A stretch of DNA of 64,000 bases, taken from assembly GCA_038117205.1 (NCBI GenBank), contig JAYOFL010000012.1, positions 1 to 64,000 of the forward strand. Direction: 5' to 3'. Positions 50,129-58,375 of the stretch are shown piece by piece. The notes beneath the pieces were generated by a model. It was not told the origin of the DNA. It saw only the letters and a list, made by a program, of their open reading frames with translations, and did no database searches. The translations under genes were made by a program, and so were the position numbers. The stretch's first letter is position 1. Every line of letters begins with the position of its first letter. This DNA is from JAQBZY01 sp038117205 (lineage in GTDB: Bacteria > Pseudomonadota > Alphaproteobacteria > Rhodospirillales > Casp-alpha2).

Positions 50129-51417
50129 TGAGCGAACAACTGGCCCTGCTCGGCGGCAAACCGGTCATCGAGGGCGAGCTCGCGCCGTATCGCTCCGTCG
50201 GCGAAAAGGAAGAGGCCGCGGTGATCGAGGTGATCCGGTCCGGCTGCCTCTCCGGCTTCTACGGCAGCCCGGGGCCGGAATTTCTGGGCGGACCGAAGGT
50301 GCGCGCCTTCGAGGACGCCTGGAAGACGCGCTACGGCGTCAAACACGCCGTCAGCGTCAATTCAGCGACCTCCGGTCTCAGTTGCGCCGCCGCCGCCGTG
50401 GGGATCTCCCCCGGCGACGAGGTGATCTGCCCGCCCTGGACCATGTCTGCGACGGTCATCACGGCGCTCACCTATGGCGGCATTCCGGTGTTCGCCGACA
50501 TCGACGAGGACACCTTCTGCATCGACCCCAAGTCGGTCGCGTCGCTGATCACCGCGAAAACGCGGGCCGTCGTCGCCGTCAACCTGTTCGGCCATCCGGC
50601 GCCGCTCGCCGAACTGCGCGCGCTCTGCGACAAGCACGGCATCTACCTGATCGAGGACAACGCCCAGGCCCCCATCGCCAGCGAGCACGGCAGGGCGACC
50701 GGCACGATCGGCCACATCGGCGTCTTCAGCCTCAACTATCACAAGCACATCCATACCGGCGAAGGCGGCATCTGCGTTACCGCCGACGACACGCTGGCGG
50801 CGCGCATGCAGTTGGTGCGGAACCACGGCGAGAACGTGACGAGCATGCTGCCGGACGGCGATCTCACCAATATGGTCGGCTTCAACCTGCGGCTTTCCGA
50901 GATGGCGGCGGCCGTCGGTCTGGTACAGTTGTCCGACGTCGACAGGCACGTCGAAAAGCGCGAACGCATCGCCGAGGCGTTGACCGAAGGGACCAAGGAC
51001 CTGGACGGCTGGATCGTCCCGAAGGTCCGCGAAGGCTGCCGGCACAACTATTACCAATGGGTCGTCCGCTATGACGCGGCGGCCGTCGGCGTCAGCCGGG
51101 AACTGTTCGCCAAGGCGCTGACCGCCGAGGGATTCCCGATCTTCCCGGGCTACGTGGCGCCGCTCTACCGACTGCCGGTGTTCCGTGAACGCAAGGCCAT
51201 CGGCCGCGACGGCTGGCCGTTCACCCTGACGGATCGCACCTACCAGGACGGCCTCTGCCCGGTGACGGAGCGGTTGCACGCCGAGGAAGCCATGCTGTTC
51301 GAACCCTGCGCCTACGCCGTCGACGACGATCTGCTGGAACGGCTGGTCGCCGCCGTCCGCAAGGTACACGCCGGGCGCGGTCAGTTGAACGCCATCGCCG
51401 GCAAGGCAGCGCAGTGA
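50128..51417 (+). CDS. DegT/DnrJ/EryC1-family sugar aminotransferase, copy 2
   Basis: A 429-residue PLP enzyme, longer than copy 1. The start LALLGGKPVIEGELAPYRSV resembles the AHBA-synthase/StsC-like branch. The PLP Lys lies in SLNYHKHIHTGEGG, and IEDNAQAPIASEHGR provides the Asp that contacts the cofactor ring. The C-terminal substrate region (FPGYVAPLYRLPVFRERKAI) differs from copy 1, so a different keto sugar or cyclitol is likely. It is coupled to neighbours on both sides. Confidence 0.88.
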   Translation: MSEQLALLGGKPVIEGELAPYRSVGEKEEAAVIEVIRSGCLSGFYGSPGPEFLGGPKVRAFEDAWKTRYGVKHAVSVNSATSGLSCAAAAVGISPGDEVICPPWTMSATVITALTYGGIPVFADIDEDTFCIDPKSVASLITAKTRAVVAVNLFGHPAPLAELRALCDKHGIYLIEDNAQAPIASEHGRATGTIGHIGVFSLNYHKHIHTGEGGICVTADDTLAARMQLVRNHGENVTSMLPDGDLTNMVGFNLRLSEMAAAVGLVQLSDVDRHVEKRERIAEALTEGTKDLDGWIVPKVREGCRHNYYQWVVRYDAAAVGVSRELFAKALTAEGFPIFPGYVAPLYRLPVFRERKAIGRDGWPFTLTDRTYQDGLCPVTERLHAEEAMLFEPCAYAVDDDLLERLVAAVRKVHAGRGQLNAIAGKAAQ

Positions 51418-52151
51418 CCCGCTTCGTCGCCAGCATCGAGGCCCGCATGGGATCGTCCCGTTTGCCGGGCAAGGTGCTGGGGACGCTCGGCGGCAAGCCG
51501 GCGCTTGGCCACCTTGTGGACCGGCTGCGACTGGCGAAGAAGCTGCACGGCATCGTCGTCGCCACCTCCATCGAGACGGCCGACGACAAGATTTCGCAAT
51601 GGTGCGTCGATAACGGCGTCAGTTGCTACCGGGGCAGCGAGAACGACGTACTCGCCCGCGTCACCGGCGCGCAGCGGGCCATGAACGCCGACGTGGTGGT
51701 GGAGATTTGCGGCGACACGCCATATCTCGACCCGGCCGTCGTCGACGCCGGGATTCAGGCGTTCGAAAAAGGCGGCGTCGATTTCGTGACGACGGCCCGC
51801 ACGCCCAGCTATCCGCAAGGCCAGGACGTGGAGATCTTCCGCCGCGCCGATCTGGAAGAGATCGAGGCGGCGAACCTTGACCCTTACGTCCGCGAACACG
51901 TCTCCGTGCCGTTCTACCGCGAGGCGCGTTACACCGTCGCCGACCTGATGGCGCCGGACGGCTGGCGCCGGCCCGAGGTGCGGTTGCTTCTCGACCGGCC
52001 GAGCGACCGGGATTTCCTGGACGCACTGGCGACACGCCTGACGCCGGAACACGGCGCCGATTTCGGGCTGACGGAAATTCTTTCGGCGCTCGACGCTGAT
52101 CCCGGCCTTCGCGCCCTGCATGACGCGGCGGCCCTGGAGGCGGCGGCATGA
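51414..52151 (+). CDS. SpsF-type cytidylyltransferase, copy 3
   Basis: A 245-residue enzyme starting at a GTG overlapping the previous stop (GTGA). ASIEARMGSSRLPGKVLGTL is the closest of the three copies to the standard SpsF start, and EICGDTPYLDPAVV is the metal motif with Thr for Ser. Three such enzymes in one island suggest more than one activated sugar. It overlaps the next oxidoreductase gene by 4 bp. Confidence 0.83.
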   Translation: MTRFVASIEARMGSSRLPGKVLGTLGGKPALGHLVDRLRLAKKLHGIVVATSIETADDKISQWCVDNGVSCYRGSENDVLARVTGAQRAMNADVVVEICGDTPYLDPAVVDAGIQAFEKGGVDFVTTARTPSYPQGQDVEIFRRADLEEIEAANLDPYVREHVSVPFYREARYTVADLMAPDGWRRPEVRLLLDRPSDRDFLDALATRLTPEHGADFGLTEILSALDADPGLRALHDAAALEAAA

Positions 52152-53155
52152 GCGCGCCCCTGAAGACCGTGATCGTCGGCTTCGGCGGCGTGGCGCGCGG
52201 CTTCGCCGACGACCCGCTGATGACGAAATGGTTTCCGTGCGCGACGCACGCCCAAGCTCTTCGAGACCGCCCCGAGTTCGAGCTGATCGGCGTCGTCGAT
52301 CCGAACGCGGACGCGCGCGCCGCCGCCGAAAGGGATTGGCGCGTGCCGGCCGTCGCCGACGTCGCCGCCGCCGCGAAGGCTTTCGATCCGAACGTGCTGG
52401 TTCTGGCGGCGCCGCCCGGCGCGCGTACCGAGGCGCTTGCCGCCTTTCCGAACGTGAAGGGCGTCATGGCGGAAAAGCCGCTGCATGGTGCTGACGGCGA
52501 AAAGCTGGTGGCGCTCGCCGCCGAGCGCCGCATCCCCCTGCAGGTGCACTTCTGGCGGCGCGGCGATCCGACGCACCGGGAGATGGCGGCGGGCGGCCTC
52601 GTCGAGACCGTCGGCGAACCGCAGGCCGTCTTCGGCCTCTACGGCAACGGCCTCGCCAACAACGGCAGCCATCTGATCGACGCGGCGCGATACCTGTTGG
52701 GCGAGCCCGTCTCCGTGCAGGCCATGGCACCGGCGGTGGACTGCCCCGGCGCGCCGATCGCGGGCGACCGGCACGTGCCGTTCGCGCTCGGCTTCCGGGG
52801 CGGCTTCGCCGCCGCCATGCAGCCCCTCGATTTCCGCAGGTACCGGGAAGTGGCGCTCGACGTCTGGGGCAGCATGGGGCGCGTCGCGTTCCAGCAGGAA
52901 AGCCTCGCCGTCCGCACCTATCCGGTTGCGTTGAACCGGGGGCTCACGGACGCCTTCGAGATCGACACCGACAAGCCGACCGAACTGCCGTGCCGGGTCG
53001 GCGAGTCCTTGCTGGCGCTCTACGAAAACCTCGCCGACGCCATCCAAGGCGGCGCGACGCTCTGGAGCGACGGCGCCAACGCGCTCCGCACCGACCGCAT
53101 CGTCGCCACCGTCCTCAAATCCGCCGACGAGGGCGGTCGACGGATCGAGCTCTGA
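52148..53155 (+). CDS. Gfo/Idh/MocA-family oxidoreductase, copy 2
   Basis: A 335-residue dehydrogenase with Rossmann start VIVGFGGVARGFADDP, catalytic MAEKPLHG near residue 115 and NGSHLIDAARYLLGE. It is only distantly similar to copy 1. Its place after the second DegT and third SpsF-type genes suggests a parallel, second sugar branch. It is coupled to the next gene by a one-base overlap. Confidence 0.83.
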   Translation: MSAPLKTVIVGFGGVARGFADDPLMTKWFPCATHAQALRDRPEFELIGVVDPNADARAAAERDWRVPAVADVAAAAKAFDPNVLVLAAPPGARTEALAAFPNVKGVMAEKPLHGADGEKLVALAAERRIPLQVHFWRRGDPTHREMAAGGLVETVGEPQAVFGLYGNGLANNGSHLIDAARYLLGEPVSVQAMAPAVDCPGAPIAGDRHVPFALGFRGGFAAAMQPLDFRRYREVALDVWGSMGRVAFQQESLAVRTYPVALNRGLTDAFEIDTDKPTELPCRVGESLLALYENLADAIQGGATLWSDGANALRTDRIVATVLKSADEGGRRIEL

Positions 53156-54273
53156 TGCCGGGCGTGCTGGTCTTCGTCGAGGACCCGGGCGCCGTCAACG
53201 GGATCGTCGGCCTCGCCGACGCCAGCGGCCTTCTCGGTATTCCGTGCGCGCTCACTGGCGCCGGCCATGCCATCGCCTACGCCGCCGACCTCGGCGTGAC
53301 GCTAGAACCGGCCATTGGGTCGGCGGCCGAACTGCTCGACCGGCTGAAGCCCGACGCCGTTCTCGTCGGCACGTCGGAAAATCCGGATAGCCTCGGCCTC
53401 GCGCTCATCGACGACGCGCGGACGCGCGGCATTCCGGCCGTCGGCTTCGTCGATGGCCCCAGCAACGCCGAGCGGCGCTTCAAGGGTCGCGGCGCGGCGC
53501 CGTTCGCACATCAGCCGGATTGGCTCCTGGTGCCGGAAGCCCTGACCGGCGGCGTTTTTTCGGAACTCGGCTTCGATCCGGCCCGGATCCGCCGCACCGG
53601 CCACCCGCACGTGGACCGGATCCGCGCCCGCGCCGTCGAGCTTGCCGCCGAGCCGCCGGGCGCCGTTCACGCGCGCCTCTATCCGGGCGCCGGCGCGCGT
53701 CCCGTGCTGCTGTTCCTGGCGGAACTTTCCGACGGTCTCGATCCGCAAGCCTTCCGGCGCGGCCCCGGCTACACGCTCGCGGGGCGCGGCGGCAGCGACA
53801 TGCGCACCGACATCTGCCTGGAAGAAGTCCTGGACGCCCTGCCGACCGGCAGCGCCCGTCCCTACGTGGTGCTGCGCCTGCATCCGAAAAACGATCCGGC
53901 GGATTTCACCACCTATGCCGCCGAGGTCGACCTCGTACAGCGGGGCGGCGATCCGGCGGCGGCGGTCCACGGCGCCGATCTCGTCGTCGGCATGACGTCG
54001 ATCCTGCTTATGGAAGCCGCCGTGATGGAGCGCCCGACGCTCGCCGTCACGCCTCGGCAAGCCGAAGCCGATTGGCTCGCCGCCATCCCGCTCGGCCTGG
54101 TGCGGCACGTGTCGACGCGGGATGACCTGCGCTCGGCGATGGCGGAAGCGCTCGCCCATCCCAACGCTTTCGTCGCCGACGACGCGGCCAGCGTGCTACC
54201 CTCCGGTGCGGCCGGCCGCATGGCGGCGGCGCTCGCCGCCATCGCGGCGGGCACGGAACCGGCGGAGAACTGA
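53155..54273 (+). CDS. GT-B-like protein of unknown specificity
   Basis: A 372-residue protein with two Rossmann-like halves. The start GVLVFVEDPGAVNGIVGLAD and LLVPEALTGGVFSELGFDPA followed by IRRTGHPHVDRIR recall GT-B glycosyltransferases and UDP-GlcNAc 2-epimerases. HGADLVVGMTSILLMEAAVM with RPTLAVTPRQ fits the C-terminal nucleotide-sugar site. No exact family was recognised. It could be a glycosyltransferase or a sugar nucleotide hydrolase in the pathway. The start at 53155 overlaps the previous stop; earlier in-frame sequence belongs to another frame. Confidence 0.7.
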   Translation: MPGVLVFVEDPGAVNGIVGLADASGLLGIPCALTGAGHAIAYAADLGVTLEPAIGSAAELLDRLKPDAVLVGTSENPDSLGLALIDDARTRGIPAVGFVDGPSNAERRFKGRGAAPFAHQPDWLLVPEALTGGVFSELGFDPARIRRTGHPHVDRIRARAVELAAEPPGAVHARLYPGAGARPVLLFLAELSDGLDPQAFRRGPGYTLAGRGGSDMRTDICLEEVLDALPTGSARPYVVLRLHPKNDPADFTTYAAEVDLVQRGGDPAAAVHGADLVVGMTSILLMEAAVMERPTLAVTPRQAEADWLAAIPLGLVRHVSTRDDLRSAMAEALAHPNAFVADDAASVLPSGAAGRMAAALAAIAAGTEPAEN

Positions 54274-54277
54274 CGGC

Positions 54278-54808
54278 ATGGCGACGCCCCCGACCATCGA
54301 GATGACACGGCTCCGCCTCGTGCCGTTCGACCCCGAGCGGCACCTGACGGAGACCTATGTCGGCTGGCTCGGCGATCCCGACGTCGTGCGCTATTCCGAA
54401 CAGCGCCACCGCACACACAGCCTGGAAAGCTGCCGCGCCTTCGTCGGCGGCTTCGCCGGCACGCCGCACATGCTCTGGGCGATCGAAACCAGGGACGGCC
54501 GGCACATCGGCAACATGCACGCCGACATCGACCCACGAAACACGCTCGCCGACCTCGCCATCCTGATCGGCGACAGGTCCGCCTGGGGCACCGGCCTTGG
54601 CGGCGAAGCCTGGTGCGCCGCCGTCGATTGGCTGCTCGGCGCCGGCGGCATGCGCAAGGTCTCCGCCGGATGCCTGGCGCCCAACGCCGCCATGCGCCGC
54701 CTCATGGCGAAGAGCCGCATGGTCGAGGACGGCGTGCGCAAGGCGCATTACCTGCTCGACGGGTCGCCGGTCGACATCGTGCACGCGGCCCGCTTCGGAA
54801 ATGTCTGA
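54278..54808 (+). CDS. GNAT-family N-acetyltransferase, copy 2 (RimJ/RimL-like)
   Basis: A 176-residue protein of the RimJ/RimL type. IEMTRLRLVPFDPERHLTET starts the fold, and ILIGDRSAWGTGLGGEAWCA is the acetyl-CoA loop, then MRKVSAGCLAPNAAMRRLMA. Similar proteins acetylate amino sugars in flagellin glycan pathways (PseH-like position in the genome). Its last codons overlap the TPR-glycosyltransferase gene by 8 bp. Confidence 0.83.
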   Translation: MATPPTIEMTRLRLVPFDPERHLTETYVGWLGDPDVVRYSEQRHRTHSLESCRAFVGGFAGTPHMLWAIETRDGRHIGNMHADIDPRNTLADLAILIGDRSAWGTGLGGEAWCAAVDWLLGAGGMRKVSAGCLAPNAAMRRLMAKSRMVEDGVRKAHYLLDGSPVDIVHAARFGNV

Positions 54809-56360
54809 CGACGTCGCCGCCAGGATCGGCGAGGCCATCCGCCTGCAGCAGACCGGCCAGCCCGGACAGGCGCTCGCCATCGTCGACGAACTCGTGAAGA
54901 CGCATCCGGATGACGCCGGCATCCTGAACCTGCAAGGGGGGCTCCGGGCGCAGAACGGCGACACCGCCGGCGCGATCCAGCCATTGCAGCGCGCCGTCGC
55001 CATCAACCCGAACCCGAAGTACCGCCAGAATCTGGCGATCCTCCTGTTGCAGTTGGGCCAGCACGCGGCCGCCGAACCGCACTTCCGCGTCCTGCACGCG
55101 GAATGGCCGGACGATCACAGCATCCTGTTTTCACTGGGCGCCCTGCTCCGCCGCATGCGCCGCTACGCCGAGGCCGAGCCGTTCCTCCGCCGCTACGTAG
55201 AGATGAGGCCCCGCGCCGTCGAAGGCGGCAACGAGCTCGGTGCGGCGCTGGAGGGAATGGGCCGCACCGAGGACGCCGTCGAGACGTTCCGGCGCTCCAT
55301 CGAATTGGCCGGCCCGTCGCCCGGGACCTATTACAACCTCGGCAATGCGCTCCGCGATCTCAACCGGCCGGCGGAAGCCATTACCGCCTACGATGCCGCA
55401 CTCGCGATCCAGCCGGAATTCGCCGAGGCGCACGTGCAGCGGGCCTTCGCCAACTTGATGATCTGCAATTTCCGGGACGGCTGGGCGGAATACGCCTGGC
55501 GTTGGCGCATTCCGGGGTTCGGCAGCCTGGGTGCCACGCCGCCGATCTGGCGGGGCGAGCCGCTCTCCGGCAAACGGATCGTGGTTCGGCTGGAACAGGG
55601 TTTCGGCGACACCTTCCAGTTCATTCGCTACGCCAAGCTGCTGGCGGCCGCCGGCGCCGAGGTCGTGGCCCTCTGCACGCCGGCGCAGCAGGACATCGCC
55701 CGGGCCGCCGACGGTGTGGGCCGCGCCGCCGTGGCCGGCGAACGGTTGCCGCCGATGGATTTTCAGGTCGGCCTCCTCGATCTGCCGCACCTTTTCGGGA
55801 CAACCTTGGAAACCGTACCGGCGAACGTGCCTTACATCCGTGCCGATCCGGCAAAAATCGCCGCCTGGCGCGACATCGTCGGCGCCGGCCCCGGCCCGGC
55901 CATCGGCGTTTTCTGGCGCGGCAGCCCCGACATCCGCGGAAAGCCGGGCCGGACCTGTCCGTCCTCGGCCCTCCGGTCGCTCTTCACTCATGCCGGCATC
56001 CGTTGCTTCAGCCTGCAGAAGGACCGGGCGCCGTCCGAACCCCTGCCGCCCGGCGTCACCGACCTCGCCCCCCACCTCGCCGACTGGACGGAAACGGCGG
56101 CGGCGATCACCGTCCTCGACGGGGTCGTCGGCATCGACACGGCGCAAATTCATCTGGCCGGCGCGCTCGGCCGTCCCGGCATCCTGATGCTGCCGACCGC
56201 CGGCGATTGGCGTTGGCTGCTCGGCCGCGCCGACAGCCCCTGGTATCCGAGCCTCCGCATCGTCCGGCAGCCGGCGCCCGGCGATTGGTCGGGCGCCGTC
56301 GCCGGCGCCGTGGCGCTTCTGGGCGGGTGGCCGGAGGAATCTTCCGGCCGGACCGGCTGA
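54801..56360 (+). CDS. TPR protein with GT9-like glycosyltransferase domain, copy 2
   Basis: A 519-residue protein. TPR units cover residues 5-230 (ILNLQGGLRAQNGDTAGAIQ, SILFSLGALLRRMRRYAEAE, TYYNLGNALRDLNRPAEAIT). The GT9-like domain has IVVRLEQGFGDTFQFIRYAK, IGVFWRGSPDIRGKPGRTCP and GVVGIDTAQIHLAGALGRPG followed by DWRWLLGRADSPWYP. It is the last gene of the long operon that began at asnB. The start at 54801 lies inside the GNAT gene end. It probably adds a sugar to flagellin or to a primed glycan. Confidence 0.8.
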   Translation: MSDDVAARIGEAIRLQQTGQPGQALAIVDELVKTHPDDAGILNLQGGLRAQNGDTAGAIQPLQRAVAINPNPKYRQNLAILLLQLGQHAAAEPHFRVLHAEWPDDHSILFSLGALLRRMRRYAEAEPFLRRYVEMRPRAVEGGNELGAALEGMGRTEDAVETFRRSIELAGPSPGTYYNLGNALRDLNRPAEAITAYDAALAIQPEFAEAHVQRAFANLMICNFRDGWAEYAWRWRIPGFGSLGATPPIWRGEPLSGKRIVVRLEQGFGDTFQFIRYAKLLAAAGAEVVALCTPAQQDIARAADGVGRAAVAGERLPPMDFQVGLLDLPHLFGTTLETVPANVPYIRADPAKIAAWRDIVGAGPGPAIGVFWRGSPDIRGKPGRTCPSSALRSLFTHAGIRCFSLQKDRAPSEPLPPGVTDLAPHLADWTETAAAITVLDGVVGIDTAQIHLAGALGRPGILMLPTAGDWRWLLGRADSPWYPSLRIVRQPAPGDWSGAVAGAVALLGGWPEESSGRTG

Positions 56361-56445
56361 ATCTACCCCTCCGCTAGGAAAAAACTGCCGCCGGCGCCCA
56401 AAAAACGCCCCGCCGAGACGCCTCTCCGAATCATTAATCCATATA

Positions 56446-56458
56446 AATCAATAGGTTG
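56446..56458 (+). promoter_or_regulatory. Consensus IHF site upstream of the fliK promoter
   Basis: AATCAATAGGTTG is a full match to WATCAANNNNTTR and ends 17 bp before the -24 element, in an AT-rich patch between GC-rich flanks. Confidence 0.7.
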
Positions 56459-56475
56459 ATGGCACGCCGCCATTC

Positions 56476-56491
56476 TGGCCCGCGCTTTGCT
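56476..56491 (+). promoter_or_regulatory. Sigma54 promoter of the fliK-flgD-flgE operon
   Basis: TGGCCC-N5-TTGCT has a perfect -12 element and one change in the -24 element (C for A), with correct spacing. It lies 40 bp before the fliK ATG and overlaps an in-frame TTG that is not the start. Confidence 0.82.
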
Positions 56492-56531
56492 GGATACCGG
56501 CACGGCGAATTCGCAACGCGAGGCTAGAAAC

Positions 56532-58346
56532 ATGGACCAACTTGCCATCGAACAGAAGATTTACGGAAACGGCCGCCAGCCGGCCGGCATCCAGCAGGGC
56601 GGTAAGTCGTCCGCCAATCTCGGCGGCTTCGCGATTTCCTTCGAGGAACTTCTGCAGCGCGTCGGCGCGCGCATCGAGCATGGTTTCAGCGCCGTCGACC
56701 AGGGATCCCACCTGTCCAACGCGGCCAGGCGCGAAAGCGCCGGCTACGACCGCCGCGACGCCGGCGCGGACAGGGACCGCCCGGTGAGCGACCGCAAGGA
56801 TTCCCGTGACGGCCGCGGCGATCGCGGCGACGAGCGCACCAAGGTTTCAGCCGTCGACCGGAACGACGTCGCCGCCCGTACCGACGGCGCCGACGCTTCA
56901 GCGCGCGACGGCGTCGACGCCGCCGGCCAGAACACCGGCGACGACGGCCATCAGACGGACCGGCACGCCGAAGCCACCGACAACCGCTCCGACGACGGCG
57001 CCGGCAAGCAGGCGACCGACGATACCCAGGGCAACGCCGGCAACGAGGCGAAGGCTGACGACGGCGCCCAGACGCAGCAGGCCGGCAACGAGGCCAACAA
57101 CGGTTCGGCCAGCCAGGGCGACCAGCACGCGGCGCAGCAGCACGCGGTCTCCGCCTATGCCGCCGGCGCGGTCGGCGCCATCGTTTCCGAGCACGCGACC
57201 AGCGCCAACGCCGGTGCCGCGACGGACGAGGCCGGCGCGCAGAAGATCGGTCCGGAAGTCGCCGAAGTGGCGCAGGCCGCCACCGGCAAGAAGGCCGCGC
57301 ACGCGCCGGAAGCCAACGGCCAGCACGCGTCGCAGAACCGCAATCCGGCCGCCCAGCAGAACGCCCAGGCGCAGCAGGCGGCGCAGGCCGCCGATCCGGC
57401 GCGCGATTCCGCCATCCGCGACCAGGCGCAACAGCTTTCCCGCGCCATCGGCGAGGGCAACAAGGCCAACGTCAACGTGACGGTCAACAACGAGCAGTCC
57501 CAACTGACGTCGAAGCCGACGCAGAGCATCGCCAACACCTCCGTCCTGACGGCGGACGGCAGCGGCAATTCGCAAACCGGCCAGCAGGCGCAGTCCGGCA
57601 CGCAGCATCAGGCCAACCCGAACGCCGCGGCGGCGGTCGCTCAGGCCCAGCAGACGCAGCAGGCGGCCAATGCCGGCCAGCAGCAGCAGGCGGCGAACGT
57701 GCAGCAGGTCCAGGCGGCGAACGGCGCCGGCGACGCCCGCGGCGCCATGAGCACGGCGACCCAGGCAACCGGCGGCGCGACGCAGCATGCGGGCGGCGGC
57801 GAGGGTACGAGCAACACCCAGAGCACGCAGGCCGGCACGCAGCAGACGCAACAGTCGCAGCAGACCAAGGAGGCCGCCCAGACGCACGCGCAGCAGGCGC
57901 CGCGCTCGCAGATGCTCGGCCAGCCGGTCGTCGACCAGATTTCCGTCAAGATCACCAAGGCCCTGCAGGCCGGCAACGATCGCATCTCGATCCAGTTGAA
58001 GCCGGAAGACCTGGGCCGCGTCGACGTCAAGATGGAGCTCAGCCATGACGGCCGCGTCAGCGCCGTCGTCACCGCCGACAAGCAGGAAACGCTCGATCTT
58101 CTGAAGCGCGACGCCAGCGAATTGCAGCGCGCCCTGGCGGACGCCGGGCTCAAGACCGACGTCGGCGACATGCAGTTCAACCTGCGCGGCGACCAGGGTC
58201 AGACGGCCGGCGACGAAGGTGGCCGTAACACGTCCGCCGCCGAGCAGGCCGAGGCCGAAGCCGAAGAGCAGGCTGTCGGCGACGGCGTCCTGGCGGCCTG
58301 GGAAAGCGGCATCTACCACAACGGCAAGTTGGACGTCCGCGCGTAA
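56532..58346 (+). CDS. fliK: Flagellar hook-length control protein FliK
   Basis: A 604-residue ruler and substrate-switch protein. The first 440 residues are low complexity, rich in Ala, Gln, Asn, Gly and Asp, as in FliK rulers. The C-terminal Flg_hook domain (about 455-560) contains DRISIQLKPEDLGRVDVKME and VTADKQETLDLLKRDASELQ. The start is the ATG at 56532; a TTG at 56487 in the same frame lies within the sigma54 promoter. It heads fliK-flgD-flgE. It is exported during hook growth and triggers the switch to filament export. Confidence 0.92.
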   Translation: MDQLAIEQKIYGNGRQPAGIQQGGKSSANLGGFAISFEELLQRVGARIEHGFSAVDQGSHLSNAARRESAGYDRRDAGADRDRPVSDRKDSRDGRGDRGDERTKVSAVDRNDVAARTDGADASARDGVDAAGQNTGDDGHQTDRHAEATDNRSDDGAGKQATDDTQGNAGNEAKADDGAQTQQAGNEANNGSASQGDQHAAQQHAVSAYAAGAVGAIVSEHATSANAGAATDEAGAQKIGPEVAEVAQAATGKKAAHAPEANGQHASQNRNPAAQQNAQAQQAAQAADPARDSAIRDQAQQLSRAIGEGNKANVNVTVNNEQSQLTSKPTQSIANTSVLTADGSGNSQTGQQAQSGTQHQANPNAAAAVAQAQQTQQAANAGQQQQAANVQQVQAANGAGDARGAMSTATQATGGATQHAGGGEGTSNTQSTQAGTQQTQQSQQTKEAAQTHAQQAPRSQMLGQPVVDQISVKITKALQAGNDRISIQLKPEDLGRVDVKMELSHDGRVSAVVTADKQETLDLLKRDASELQRALADAGLKTDVGDMQFNLRGDQGQTAGDEGGRNTSAAEQAEAEAEEQAVGDGVLAAWESGIYHNGKLDVRA

Positions 58347-58375
58347 GCCGGAACGCATAACGGGAGCGACAGGCA

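Noticed and set aside
56460..56474. Another TGGCAC upstream of fliK
   Set aside because: No TTGC-like -12 element follows at the required spacing; the motif at 56476 is the credible promoter.
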